64,000 nt of DNA from contig JAYODE010000006.1 of the NCBI GenBank assembly GCA_038106185.1, positions 62,001 to 126,000 of the forward strand. The letters are read 5' to 3'. Source of the stretch: UBA4582 sp038106185. GTDB taxonomy: Bacteria; Pseudomonadota; Gammaproteobacteria; Pseudomonadales; Azotimanducaceae. This document shows, one piece after another, positions 9,170 through 18,903 of the stretch; position 1 is the stretch's first letter, and every line of letters starts with the position of its first letter. A program made the translations under genes and the position numbers. The notes beneath the pieces were generated by a model that was not told the origin of the DNA, did no database searches, and saw only the letters and a list, made by a program, of their open reading frames with translations.

Positions 9170-12100
9170 TCGAGGCAGTGATTCGTTGGTCCATCAGAAA
9201 TCGTCACCTGGTCCTGGTCATTAACCTGGCTATCGTCCTCGCCGGCGCCTACTCCCTGGCACGCTCCCCTGTGGATGCCATTCCAGATCTGTCCGATGTT
9301 CAGGTCATTATCAAGACCAATTACCCCGGGCAGGCACCTGGTGTCGTTCAAGACCAGGTCACCTATCCGATCACCACCGCCATGCTGTCTGTACCTGGCG
9401 CCACAACGGTGCGCGGCTACTCCTTTTTCGGCGACTCCTTTGTTTACGTCATATTTGATGAGGACACCGATCTTTACTGGGCCAGAAGTCGTGTATTGGA
9501 GTACTTGAGCCAAGTCGCCCCAACACTGCCAGAAACCGCGAGACCGCAACTAGGTCCCGACGCGACTGGAGTCGGCTGGGTATTTCTGTATGCCTTGATC
9601 GACCCGACAGGTCAGCACGACATCAGCGAATTGCGCAGTCTGCAGGACTGGTTTCTGAAGTATGAACTCCAATCCGTACCGGGCGTGTCGGAAGTCGCGT
9701 CGGTTGGCGGAATGGTCAAACAATACCAGGTGCGTGTTAATCCGGATCGGCTACGCGCCTTCAATGTCCCCTTAAGCCATATTAAGAACGCCATTCTTCG
9801 AGGTAATCAAGAGGTGGGGGCTTCGGTCGTGGAGATGGCCGAAGCTGAATACATGGTTCGAGCCACCGGCTACATACAGAGCACTGAAGACCTTGGCAAT
9901 GTACCGCTTGGCATGAACACTCACGGTACGCCGTTACTCCTCAAGGATGTCGCCGATGTCAGTATCGGGCCACAGATGCGTCGAGGACTGGCTGAGCTCA
10001 ATGGCGAAGGCGAGACAGTCGGAGGCGTGGTTGTCATGCGATTCGGAGAAAATGCCGAAAAAACCATTGCGGCCATTAAACAGAAGATCACAGAACTGAC
10101 GCCAGGCTTACCGCTCGGCGTCGAAATCGTTCCGGTCTATGATCGCTCCGGATTGATCGAGCGAGCCGTGACCAATCTGTGGTACACCCTTGGCTTGGAA
10201 CTCGTCATTGTTGCCGCCATTTGCATGCTGTTTCTGTTTCATGTGAGATCCGCTTTAGTGGCCCTGGTCAGCTTGCCTGTCGGTGTGCTTGCCGCCTTTA
10301 TCGTCATGCATCTGCAAGGGCTTAACGCCAACATCATGTCTCTCGGTGGTATCGCCATCGCGATCGGCGCCATGATCGATGGTGCCATCGTCCTGGTTGA
10401 GAATCTACACAAGCATCTGCAACGCACTAAGATTACCAAAGCCAATCGCTGGCAGGTCGTCACAGAAGCGACTCTTGAGGTCGGGCCAGCCCTGTTCTTC
10501 AGCCTGTTGATTATCACCGTGAGTTTTTTACCAGTGTTTTCCCTACAGGCCCAGGAGGGCAGGCTGTTTGCGCCGTTGGCTTTTACTAAGACCTATACCA
10601 TGGCGGCCGCAGCCATACTGGCCATCACGCTCATTCCGGTACTCATGGGCTATTTCGTTCGAGGCAATATTCTCCCCGAAGAGCGCAATCCGGCTAATCG
10701 CTTCATGCAGTGGGTGTATCAACCTTCCTTAAGACTGGTACTTCGAAACCCTTTTAAAACCCTGATGCTGGTATTGCTTGGCACTGTGATTGGCTTGCTA
10801 CCCCTGGGGAAAATAGGTAGTGAATTCATGCCACCACTCGATGAGGGAGACCTGATGTATATGCCGACCACCTATCCTGGCATCTCCATCGGTCAAGCGC
10901 GCCAGCTGCTTCAGCAAACCAATAAGCTCATCAGTAGCGTTCCAGAAGTCAAAAGCGTATTTGGCAAGGTAGGACGGGCCGATACCGCCACCGACCCAGC
11001 GCCTTTGACCATGATTGAGACCTTTATAGCGTTAAAACCGCAGGCCGACTGGCGTCCCGGTGTGACTGTCGAATCCCTCAAACAGGAACTCGATCAACTG
11101 GTGAAAATACCCGGAGTCACGAATGCCTGGGTGATGCCCATCAAAACCCGAATAGACATGCTGGCGACTGGTATCAAGACACCCGTGGGCATCAAGGTTG
11201 CTGGCCCTTCTCTCGACCAAATTGAAATGATCGGCAAGCAGTTAGAGACCATCCTGACGCCACTTCCCGGCACTGTCTCGGTCTACTCCGAACGAGTCAC
11301 TGGCGGTCGTTACATCAAGGTTGATATTGATCGAGAAAAAGCGGCCCGCTACGGACTGAATATCGCAGACATACAGCTGGTAGTCGCCGCCGCCATTGGT
11401 GGCACGAATGTCTCGCAGTCGGTCGAGGGACAGGAGCGCTACCCTATTAACCTGCGCTATCCGCAGGAGTTTCGTGACTCGCCGGAGCAACTGCAACTGC
11501 TGCCCGTCATTACGCCTGACGGCAAGCGAATTCCGCTGGGAGACGTCGCTGATATCTATATCGAGGATGGTCCTCCCGGCATCAAAAGCGAGAATGCTCG
11601 TCTGAACGGCTGGACCTATGTGGACATAGAGGGCGTCGATATTGGCAGTTATGTTGAGTCAGCTCGCGCGAAAGTCCTGTCAGCTATTGATCTGCCACCA
11701 CGCTACTCAATTACCTGGGCGGGACAATATGAATACATGGCGCGGGCCAGCGAACGCCTGAGCATTATAGTCCCTGTCACCCTGCTTTTGATCATCTTGC
11801 TTCTGTATCTCAACTTTCAACGTTTTGCCGAAGTTGCCATTATCATGTTGACACTGCCGGTCGCAATGGTCGGTGCCATCTGGATGCTCTATCTCAACGA
11901 CTACTATCTATCAGTGGCGGTGGGGGTTGGGCTAATCGCCCTGGCCGGGGTCGCGACAGAAACCGCGGTAATCATGATGCAATATCTGAACCAGTCTCTG
12001 ACCCTGATTAAGTCCTCACCCACAGCCAAGACTGGCGGTGAAGACGAGACCTTGCGTGAAGGAATTCTGCAGGGTGCCAGTTTAAGGGTACGGCCTGTGA

Positions 12101-12306
12101 TGATGACGGCACTTGCCACGATTGGTGGTTTGCTGCCTGTCATAGCCGGCACCGGCACTGGATCAGAGGTCATGACTCGAATAGCGGCGCCCATGGTGGG
12201 TGGTATGCTGACGGCAGTGCTGCTGACCCTGTACGTCATACCCTTGAGCTATTACTTGCTCGAAAAATTCCGAGGACGCAACGAGACACCTGCTTTGCCG
12301 GAATAG
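9166..12306 (+). CDS. cusA: CusA/CzcA-family heavy-metal RND transporter
   Basis: Proton-driven inner-membrane pump of 1046 residues, the normal length for the heavy-metal efflux (HME) RND family. Visible family traits are the N-terminal first membrane helix followed by RSPVDAIPDLSDVQVIIKT, the IGAMIDGAIVLVEN motif in TM4 and a second set of membrane helices near residues 860-1030. The periplasmic loops contain Met residues (MPPLDEGDLMYMPTTYPG, AWVMPIKTRIDMLATG) of the type used in CusA for Cu(I)/Ag(I) relay, which favours the Cus rather than the Czc assignment. It is the last gene of the operon. A 13-bp tandem repeat separates it from the convergent sbcB. Confidence 0.9.
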   Translation: MIEAVIRWSIRNRHLVLVINLAIVLAGAYSLARSPVDAIPDLSDVQVIIKTNYPGQAPGVVQDQVTYPITTAMLSVPGATTVRGYSFFGDSFVYVIFDEDTDLYWARSRVLEYLSQVAPTLPETARPQLGPDATGVGWVFLYALIDPTGQHDISELRSLQDWFLKYELQSVPGVSEVASVGGMVKQYQVRVNPDRLRAFNVPLSHIKNAILRGNQEVGASVVEMAEAEYMVRATGYIQSTEDLGNVPLGMNTHGTPLLLKDVADVSIGPQMRRGLAELNGEGETVGGVVVMRFGENAEKTIAAIKQKITELTPGLPLGVEIVPVYDRSGLIERAVTNLWYTLGLELVIVAAICMLFLFHVRSALVALVSLPVGVLAAFIVMHLQGLNANIMSLGGIAIAIGAMIDGAIVLVENLHKHLQRTKITKANRWQVVTEATLEVGPALFFSLLIITVSFLPVFSLQAQEGRLFAPLAFTKTYTMAAAAILAITLIPVLMGYFVRGNILPEERNPANRFMQWVYQPSLRLVLRNPFKTLMLVLLGTVIGLLPLGKIGSEFMPPLDEGDLMYMPTTYPGISIGQARQLLQQTNKLISSVPEVKSVFGKVGRADTATDPAPLTMIETFIALKPQADWRPGVTVESLKQELDQLVKIPGVTNAWVMPIKTRIDMLATGIKTPVGIKVAGPSLDQIEMIGKQLETILTPLPGTVSVYSERVTGGRYIKVDIDREKAARYGLNIADIQLVVAAAIGGTNVSQSVEGQERYPINLRYPQEFRDSPEQLQLLPVITPDGKRIPLGDVADIYIEDGPPGIKSENARLNGWTYVDIEGVDIGSYVESARAKVLSAIDLPPRYSITWAGQYEYMARASERLSIIVPVTLLLIILLLYLNFQRFAEVAIIMLTLPVAMVGAIWMLYLNDYYLSVAVGVGLIALAGVATETAVIMMQYLNQSLTLIKSSPTAKTGGEDETLREGILQGASLRVRPVMMTALATIGGLLPVIAGTGTGSEVMTRIAAPMVGGMLTAVLLTLYVIPLSYYLLEKFRGRNETPALPE

Positions 12307-12331
12307 AGTACCCAAGGCCAGCGCGGCAGAA

Positions 12332-12370
12332 CAGCTCGGCAAATCAGCTCGACAGAACAGCTCGGCAGCT
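12332..12370. repeat. 13-bp tandem repeat between convergent cusA and sbcB
   Basis: Three near-identical units (CAGCTCGGCAAAT, CAGCTCGACAGAA, CAGCTCGGCAGCT) run up to the sbcB stop codon, with a degraded partial copy on each side. No transcription terminator was recognised in this 63-bp gap. Confidence 0.75.
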
Positions 12371-13800
12371 CAGTTCATCACATCGGAACCCAGGCCCGCC
12401 TTCAGGTGTTGCAGATAGTTCTGCAGATCTGTCAGGCAGGCTTGTTCTCCATCAGCCTGCTGCAAAGCCTGAATTCGGGCTTCAGCATCCCGCAATTGCT
12501 GACCCTGACCCCAACGCTGCCAGCGCCAGTTATTCCAACGTTTGCGCTCTGCTGCATCCAACAACTCCGGAAAATTTCTTGCTCGATAGCGAAACAACAT
12601 CTCTTCGAGCCGAGCATCCTGGAATTTACCACTGAAGCTCGCCAGATCGGCAGGTGCTGAAGAACGCACTTCATGCATCAACTCTTTGTCAGCTGCGCCA
12701 AAAAATCCACCCTGATAGAGCATCAGATCAGGATCATCAACTACAGGAAACTCACTGTGCGCAAAAGCTTCTGATATTTTTTCAACAATGCCACTGGCCC
12801 GCTGCAGCTGCCGCATATGTGCAAGGCACTGCGCCACATCTACGCCCAACCGCTGCTCCTGGCCCACAAGAGTACCGATTGGAGCGATCGCCGGACAGCG
12901 ATTGACATGAATGGTCTTCAGGGGAATTCGGCTGACTCCCTCCTCTTCAAGGGTCTGGCGATTGCTGAATAGCCTTTGATAAAGCTCGCTCGGACCCAGT
13001 CGAATCAGCTCGCCAGGGTCCTCGCTCAAATCAAAACAGACGATACCGTTCGGGTTTGTCGGATGGACGCATAAAGGCAGCACGACTGCCAGGCAACCTC
13101 GCTCGGCGGGATACATGGACGAAACGTGCACAATAGCGGACTTGCCCAGCGGATAGAGTTGGTCTCGCAACGGACCCTTGCGCCGCAGATTGAACATATA
13201 GTCATACAACTTTCCTTGCGCCTGCCGCAGCTTTTTGGTGACCTCAATAGTGGCAATAACGTCTGCAACGGCATCATGTGCATTGGCGTGACCCACCTGA
13301 TTAGCCTGGGTCAGTTCTTCAAGCTTGAAAGACGGCACGCCGGGACGACGCTGCGGCCAGTGCAACCCGTTCGGGCGTAAAGCCTGAGCCATACGAAACA
13401 GATCAATCACGTCCCAACGGGAATTACCCCCTTGCCATTCCCGGGCGTAGGGGTCCAGAAAATTACGGTACAGCGTATTGCGGGTAAACTCATCATCAAA
13501 ACGAATGCTGTTGAACCCAGCCACGCAGGTACCTGGCTTGCTGAATTCAGCGTGTATGGCCGCGATAAAAGCGGTTTCTCGAAGGCCGCAGCGCTGTAAG
13601 TCGGACATCTTGATACCGGTTACCGCAATGGCATCAGGCGATGGCACTACATCGTCCCCTGGGTAGCAAAACAAGTTAAGTGGTTCGCTGATGAGATTCA
13701 ACGCAAGGTCGGTTCGAACGCCGGCAAATTGAATTGCTCGGTCCCGCCCGGGATCAATACCCGTCGTTTCGAAGTCATACCAATAGATAGATTCTGCCAT
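12370..13800 (-). CDS. sbcB: Exodeoxyribonuclease I
   Basis: Single-strand-specific 3'-5' DNA exonuclease of the DEDD superfamily, acting in recombination and mismatch repair. The N-terminus YWYDFETTGIDPGRDRAIQFAGVRTD contains the Exo I motif (Asp and Glu metal ligands), and NSIRFDDEFTR gives Exo II. AHDAVADVIATI carries the His/Asp of Exo III. An SH3-like and a helical C-terminal region follow, ending in the FRYRARNFPELL block typical of SbcB. The length of 476 residues matches the family. The ATG at 13800 is the natural start. The gene is alone on its strand, diverging from the anion transporter. Confidence 0.95.
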   Translation of the reverse strand: MAESIYWYDFETTGIDPGRDRAIQFAGVRTDLALNLISEPLNLFCYPGDDVVPSPDAIAVTGIKMSDLQRCGLRETAFIAAIHAEFSKPGTCVAGFNSIRFDDEFTRNTLYRNFLDPYAREWQGGNSRWDVIDLFRMAQALRPNGLHWPQRRPGVPSFKLEELTQANQVGHANAHDAVADVIATIEVTKKLRQAQGKLYDYMFNLRRKGPLRDQLYPLGKSAIVHVSSMYPAERGCLAVVLPLCVHPTNPNGIVCFDLSEDPGELIRLGPSELYQRLFSNRQTLEEEGVSRIPLKTIHVNRCPAIAPIGTLVGQEQRLGVDVAQCLAHMRQLQRASGIVEKISEAFAHSEFPVVDDPDLMLYQGGFFGAADKELMHEVRSSAPADLASFSGKFQDARLEEMLFRYRARNFPELLDAAERKRWNNWRWQRWGQGQQLRDAEARIQALQQADGEQACLTDLQNYLQHLKAGLGSDVMN

Positions 13801-13861
13801 GGTTGAATCATCACACAGACCAAAGGATTTGCCAAAAACTATGGCAAAGCGTTAAGCCATG

Positions 13862-13867
13862 TATAAT
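13862..13867 (+). promoter_or_regulatory. Consensus -10 box upstream of the anion transporter
   Basis: A perfect TATAAT lies 40 bp before the ATG at 13907. It overlaps an alternative upstream ATG at 13859, which makes translation from 13859 unlikely. No good -35 hexamer was found at 16-18 bp. Confidence 0.4.
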
Positions 13868-13906
13868 CACGACTCGATATGTCACTGTTCGCGAGCGCCA
13901 TCAATC

Positions 13907-15292
13907 ATGAACGCGGGAAATTTCAAACCCTGGTTACTCATCCTTGGACCGATTGCCAGCGCGCTGGCATTTATGCTGCTGTCCTACTTTGGCTGGGAGG
14001 CTAAGGCTTGCTGGACCGGCGCCATCACAACTCTGTGTGCAGTCTGGTGGATATTTGAGCCTATTCCAATTCCTGCGACTTCATTGATACCACTCGCGCT
14101 GTTACCTGTCTTCGGTGTACTCACTCCCAACGAGGTCGGAGCAGCCTATGGTAGCCCACTGGTCCTGCTATTGATGGGCGGTTTTATTCTCTCTACGGCC
14201 ATGGAAAAGAGCGGCGCCCACCGCCGAGTCGCGCTCAACATGGTGCACCTGTTCGGTGGTAGCAGCAGCCGCCGTCTGGTCTTTGGTTTTATGGCCGCAT
14301 CGGCACTCCTTAGCATGTGGATATCAAATACCGCTACGACCTTGATGCTTCTGCCTGTCGCCCTCGCCGTGATCGAACGCTCAGACGACCCTGCTTTGCC
14401 GACACCATTACTATTGGGCATAGCTTATGCTGCCAGCGTTGGTGGTATCGGAACACCCATAGGTACACCGCCGAACCTGATCTTTCGTGAGATCTATTTC
14501 CAATACACTGGCAATGAGATCGCCTTTTTTACCTGGATGACCTGGGGGGTGCCGGTCGTTCTGATTCTGATTCCGCTGATCGGACTTTGGCTGACTCGCC
14601 ATCTGCGCCATCAGGGACACGTTGACATGCCAGCCGTCGGCGCCTGGCAGACTGAAGAACGCCGAGTTTTTCTGGTTTTTTCTTTGACAGCGCTAGCCTG
14701 GATGACGCGGGGTCAGCCATTCGGTGGCTGGAGTGAGTGGTTTGGCGTGCCGAGTGCCAACGATGCCAGTGTGGCGCTGGTAGCGGTCGTCGCCATGTTC
14801 CTTATCAACGACGGCAAAGGCTCAAAACTACTGGATTGGGAAACCGCGGGCCGGATTCCTTGGGGCATGCTTATATTGTTCGGCGGCGGTATTGCGATAG
14901 CCAAAGGCTTCGTCGTCTCTGGCCTGAGTGAAGCACTGGGCACGGCACTCTCCGGTATTGCCAGCTGGCATATTTTACTGATGTTGGCCACCATTTGCCT
15001 GACCATCACTTTCCTCACAGAAATGACCAGCAACACCGCCACCACCAGCTTGATGATGCCGATTCTGGCTGCTGCCGCGATAGCTACCGGCATGGAACCC
15101 GCTTTGTTAATGGTACCCGCCGCGATGAGCGCCAGTTGTGCCTTTATGCTACCTGTGGCGACTGCACCAAACACTATCGTCTTCAGCACTAACCGGTTCA
15201 GCACCGGCCTTATGGCCAAAGAGGGTTTCGTTTTGAACCTGATTGGCGCCTTTGTCATTACTCTGGTATGCGCTGCCCTGTTAACCGATTGA
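13907..15292 (+). CDS. DASS/SLC13-family sodium:anion symporter
   Basis: Inner-membrane transporter of 461 residues with about 11-12 hydrophobic segments. It belongs to the divalent anion:sodium symporter family. The two repeat-related hairpin signatures are present: SNTATTLMLLPVALAVIERS and, in the second half, TSNTATTSLMMPILAAAAIATG. The SNT motifs line the Na+/substrate site. Substrates in this family are dicarboxylates (succinate, malate) or sulfate, and the sequence alone does not decide. I chose the ATG at 13907 because a consensus -10 box covers the upstream ATG at 13859. Its 3' end overlaps the convergent aminopeptidase gene by 35 bp. Confidence 0.85.
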   Translation: MNAGNFKPWLLILGPIASALAFMLLSYFGWEAKACWTGAITTLCAVWWIFEPIPIPATSLIPLALLPVFGVLTPNEVGAAYGSPLVLLLMGGFILSTAMEKSGAHRRVALNMVHLFGGSSSRRLVFGFMAASALLSMWISNTATTLMLLPVALAVIERSDDPALPTPLLLGIAYAASVGGIGTPIGTPPNLIFREIYFQYTGNEIAFFTWMTWGVPVVLILIPLIGLWLTRHLRHQGHVDMPAVGAWQTEERRVFLVFSLTALAWMTRGQPFGGWSEWFGVPSANDASVALVAVVAMFLINDGKGSKLLDWETAGRIPWGMLILFGGGIAIAKGFVVSGLSEALGTALSGIASWHILLMLATICLTITFLTEMTSNTATTSLMMPILAAAAIATGMEPALLMVPAAMSASCAFMLPVATAPNTIVFSTNRFSTGLMAKEGFVLNLIGAFVITLVCAALLTD

Positions 15293-16337
15293 GGAAGAGG
15301 GCGCGCTCAGCATCATCCAGGTTTGCCAGTTGCTTCACTCCGCGGAAGAAAACTGGCAAATCTCCATCCAAATTGGCTAGCCAGATCTCGAAATATTTTA
15401 CCCAGTCATTGTAATCAGCGACTGCACCTAGCATGGCGTTATTGATATCACCCGCCATCCAATCACCAAAGACCTGACCACTGTTCCAGCTCGCAGCAAG
15501 CGTCCAGTAATCAGCCTTTAGGCTGGCAATGACTTGCATTTTTTGCTCACGCTTAACATTGTCGGTCGCCGCACTGTTGTAAACCGCTTCAAGGTCAGTC
15601 CTGGCCTCGGCAATTAACGTCAGCACCTGGGATCTATGCTGTTCAGTTAATTGATAGTCCTCCAGAGCGGCACTGGCTTGGTGTGCCTGCAGCCATCGGC
15701 GCAGCGCAGCCTGCTCAACGGCCGTTGCAAAACTCTCGTTAAACCGAGTATCACCTGGAATATAGACGACCTTATGGGCAAGTTCGTGAAAAATCAGCGC
15801 CGCTAGTTGCGTGTCATTTCGCTCAATATATGTATTCAGCAACGGGTCCGCGAACCAGCCCAAGGTTGAGTAGGCAGCGACGCCGCCAGAATAGGTATCC
15901 AGGCCCTGACCTGCGAGCGTCGCAGAGAATTTTGCGGCTGAATCTGCCGAAAAATAGCCTTTGTAGCTGACACAGCCTGCTATAGGGTAGCAGAAGGTTT
16001 TCAGTGTCAACGAAAACTCAGGGGCCGCGAAGACATTCCACAACAGATAAGGACCACCTACATCCACATAAGTAGAAAAGGTATTTCCTACTGGCAGCCC
16101 CAGTTCACGTTCCGCAAATTCGGTGATACGCCTGGCCAGCGCAATTCTTTCCTTCAATGCCGGATTAACCGACTCACTGAGCAGAACCGTGTCTAAGCCA
16201 CGCCTATTGACGAGCAGGTGCATCTGACCACTGATCGCCTGGTAGTAATAGCTTAGGGTTCCGCAACCGGTCAGTGGCACCAACAAGAGCCAGCCGATAA
16301 GCTGTCGAAGCACAGAAATGGATCTCGGCCTGCTCAT
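15258..16337 (-). CDS. Putative zinc aminopeptidase lipoprotein
   Basis: A 359-residue protein with a lipoprotein signal peptide: hydrophobic LIGWLLLVPL, lipobox LTGC at about residue 25. The centre contains IFHELAHKVVY, a zincin HExxH motif, followed about 20 residues later by FNESFATAVEQ, where the Glu can be the third metal ligand. This arrangement matches the uncharacterised aminopeptidase family (PF10023-like) of proteobacteria. It is predicted to be anchored to a membrane facing the periplasm; the substrate is unknown. The last 35 bp overlap the end of the transporter gene on the other strand. Confidence 0.75.
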   Translation of the reverse strand: MSRPRSISVLRQLIGWLLLVPLTGCGTLSYYYQAISGQMHLLVNRRGLDTVLLSESVNPALKERIALARRITEFAERELGLPVGNTFSTYVDVGGPYLLWNVFAAPEFSLTLKTFCYPIAGCVSYKGYFSADSAAKFSATLAGQGLDTYSGGVAAYSTLGWFADPLLNTYIERNDTQLAALIFHELAHKVVYIPGDTRFNESFATAVEQAALRRWLQAHQASAALEDYQLTEQHRSQVLTLIAEARTDLEAVYNSAATDNVKREQKMQVIASLKADYWTLAASWNSGQVFGDWMAGDINNAMLGAVADYNDWVKYFEIWLANLDGDLPVFFRGVKQLANLDDAERALFLNRLTGQRIPE

Positions 16338-16497
16338 AAACCCGGATTCAGCATTGACGCCCTTCCCCTTTATTGGACTGGAACACTTTCATCAGCTTGG
16401 CGCCTGCTATAGCGGTTGGCCACGCGAGCACACCCTGATATCCTGCGCTAGATACCAGCGCTCTTCTATTCATGCTTTCATGCTAAAGTATTGATGA

Positions 16498-18123
16498 ATG
16501 TATAAACACTATTTTGGCCTGCAGGATTCGCCATTTTCGATTGCACCGAATCCACAGTACCTATACATGAGTACTCGCCATCGCGAGGCTCTCGCGCATC
16601 TGCTGTATGGTGTGAAGAGTGATGGTGGCTTTATTTTGCTCACCGGCGAGGTAGGCACAGGCAAGACTACCGTTTGCAGATGCCTGCTCGCGCAAATCCC
16701 CACCGATGTCGACATTGCCATGGTGCTCAATCCCAAGCAGACGGCAGTTGAGCTGCTGGCGACTCTGTGCGATGAACTCAATATCGCCTATGACCCAAAC
16801 GCCAGCATTAAAATCCTGGTCGATCGGCTCAATGTTTTCCTGCTGGACAGCCACAGGGCTGGCCGCAAGACAATTCTGATTATCGACGAGGCCCAAAATC
16901 TCGAAGTGGACGTCCTGGAGCAGCTTCGCCTGCTGACTAACCTGGAAACCAATCAGCGCAAATTACTCCAGATCATTCTACTGGGCCAGCCCGAATTACT
17001 GACGCTGCTGGGACGCCAGGAATTACGCCAACTGTCCCAGCGAGTCACAGCACGCTTTCACCTTGATGCGCTGAATCAACAAGAGGTTGGCGAATACATT
17101 CAACATCGCATCACCGTGGCAGGGGGTAATCGGCCTCTCTTTCCACCGACCAGTGTTCGCCGAATCTATCAGATTACCGCCGGTATACCACGTCTGATCA
17201 ACCTGGTGTGCGATCGCGCGTTGCTGGGCGCCTACGTGGAAAACAAACCCAGAGTCAACAACGCCATCGTCGCCAAGGCTGCGCGCGAGGTACTCGGTCA
17301 TTCAGGCCAGCGAAGCCGCTTGTCAGGACGGGGGAAATCCATCGTCCTGCTGTTGGCTTTACTTCTCAGTTTTGGCGTCGTAATAAACAGCGAACCGGTG
17401 AAAAAGCGTCTCTGGCCCGCCAGTCCGGCTCAACTAGAACTCTTGAGTGCACCCGTTGAAGTAGAACCAGCACTCACCGAAACGATCAGTCCCGTTGCTA
17501 TTCGACGACAATCATTAAGCCTTGTGGCCGGCCACAGTGACCTAGAACCCGCGTTGCACGATTTGCTCAGCAGCTGGGATAGTCTCAATTCCATGGCAGT
17601 CACTTCGAACGTTTGTGCAAGCCTGCTCGATCTTGGCTTTCACTGCTTTGAGACGAAGTCGGACTTGACTGAAATTCGCCAAATGAACCGCCCAATTGCA
17701 CTGAACCTGGCCGATACAACCTCTCCAAGTTGGGTGACTCTGAAGAAAATCTACGCTGAGGAACTGCTGCTTCAAATCGGCACCAGCGAGGTCCTGGTTT
17801 CGAATCAAGAACTCATGGCTGCGGGATCCTTAAACAGTATTGTCATCTGGCGCTCACCCCCGGGCTATCTGCAACCACTAAAACTGGGCGACTCCGGCAG
17901 CACTGTCGATCTGTTAGTCAACACGTTAAACCGGGTAGAATATGGCGACCCAACAGAAGAGGTTGGCTTCTTGTTCGATCTGAATCTCGAGCACCGAATC
18001 AAGGCATTCCAGTTAGCATCAGGTATCGAGTCAGACGGACTGGTGGGTCCTCGCACCTGGATTCAACTCAACAATATTATCGGCACAGATATTCCCGTGC
18101 TTGAAGCAGGAGTTGATGACTGA
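16498..18123 (+). CDS. gspA: General secretion pathway protein A (ExeA-like AAA ATPase)
   Basis: A 541-residue, three-part protein. An N-terminal AAA domain has Walker A GEVGTGKTT (about residues 52-60) and Walker B TILIIDEAQN. A single membrane helix SIVLLLALLLSFGVVI lies near residue 285, followed by a periplasmic part. The periplasmic part ends in a peptidoglycan-binding domain (about residues 455-530, LKLGDSGSTVDLLVNTLN and DGLVGPRTWIQLN). In Aeromonas, ExeA with ExeB helps assemble the type II secretion secretin through peptidoglycan. The gene overlaps gspB in a TGATG junction. The rest of the gsp cluster is not in the window. Confidence 0.9.
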   Translation: MYKHYFGLQDSPFSIAPNPQYLYMSTRHREALAHLLYGVKSDGGFILLTGEVGTGKTTVCRCLLAQIPTDVDIAMVLNPKQTAVELLATLCDELNIAYDPNASIKILVDRLNVFLLDSHRAGRKTILIIDEAQNLEVDVLEQLRLLTNLETNQRKLLQIILLGQPELLTLLGRQELRQLSQRVTARFHLDALNQQEVGEYIQHRITVAGGNRPLFPPTSVRRIYQITAGIPRLINLVCDRALLGAYVENKPRVNNAIVAKAAREVLGHSGQRSRLSGRGKSIVLLLALLLSFGVVINSEPVKKRLWPASPAQLELLSAPVEVEPALTETISPVAIRRQSLSLVAGHSDLEPALHDLLSSWDSLNSMAVTSNVCASLLDLGFHCFETKSDLTEIRQMNRPIALNLADTTSPSWVTLKKIYAEELLLQIGTSEVLVSNQELMAAGSLNSIVIWRSPPGYLQPLKLGDSGSTVDLLVNTLNRVEYGDPTEEVGFLFDLNLEHRIKAFQLASGIESDGLVGPRTWIQLNNIIGTDIPVLEAGVDD

Positions 18124-18746
18124 TGTCCTATATCCTTGATGCTCTGCATAAATCCGAGCAGCAAAGAAAGAACCAGTCGACGCCGGATCTGACGACGGTT
18201 CATCGCCAGGATCAAGCGGTTGTGATGCGCAGATCACCTTGGATCGCTATTACGCTGATGCTGATCACACTGAATCTGACAGGCATAGGTTGGTGGCTTA
18301 TGCAGACGAGTACTGACCTGCCGTTGGCGACAACGCCGTCAGTCTCCAACCTGGAACCAGCCGTGCCGGCCAGTGAACCAACCTTGACCAAGCCTCCCAC
18401 TAAAGTCGTCGATGAGCCATCATTGACCCAGCGAAAGATCTCTACCAACGATCCGTCGACAACACTCGCAGAATCTGCCGTCAGTGACTCGCAGCTGGAA
18501 ATCACCCCAAAACCTATTGGCGAACTGCCGCCGGATATTCAACGCCAAATTCCTGATCTGGTGTTCTCCAGCCACCTCTACTCGAATGACTTTCGTCTCG
18601 TAAATATCAATGGCCGTATGATGCGCGAGGGCGAATCGATAGCTCCCAATCTCAAGTTAGTCGAAATTACTGAATCAGGCGTGATACTTGAATTCCGCGC
18701 ATATCGAATTAGCATGAGTGTTTTACAGGATTGGGCTTTCGACTAG
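18123..18746 (+). CDS. gspB: General secretion pathway protein B
   Basis: A 207-residue partner of GspA/ExeA. The conserved N-terminus MSYILDALHKSEQQRK is the hallmark of this family. One membrane helix (WIAITLMLITLNLTGIGWWL) follows at about residue 40, then a Pro/Thr/Ser-rich linker. The C-terminal GspB domain, about residues 140-207 (LPPDIQRQIPDLVFSSHLYS, then NINGRMMREGESIAPN), binds in the periplasm. The start codon overlaps the gspA stop, so the pair is co-translated. Confidence 0.9.
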   Translation: MSYILDALHKSEQQRKNQSTPDLTTVHRQDQAVVMRRSPWIAITLMLITLNLTGIGWWLMQTSTDLPLATTPSVSNLEPAVPASEPTLTKPPTKVVDEPSLTQRKISTNDPSTTLAESAVSDSQLEITPKPIGELPPDIQRQIPDLVFSSHLYSNDFRLVNINGRMMREGESIAPNLKLVEITESGVILEFRAYRISMSVLQDWAFD

Positions 18747-18903
18747 CGACTAATCCGGCTCTTGATGCTCGCCAGGCAGATCTGATGGCAACCCCCTATT
18801 AAATAGGCATCTGGCTCGAGGCTATTAGCAGTACAATCTGCACCTTTTCGATCTGCGACTGCCCATTGCAGGTTCCCTACTAGCGCAGCAGGACAGACTT
18901 TTC

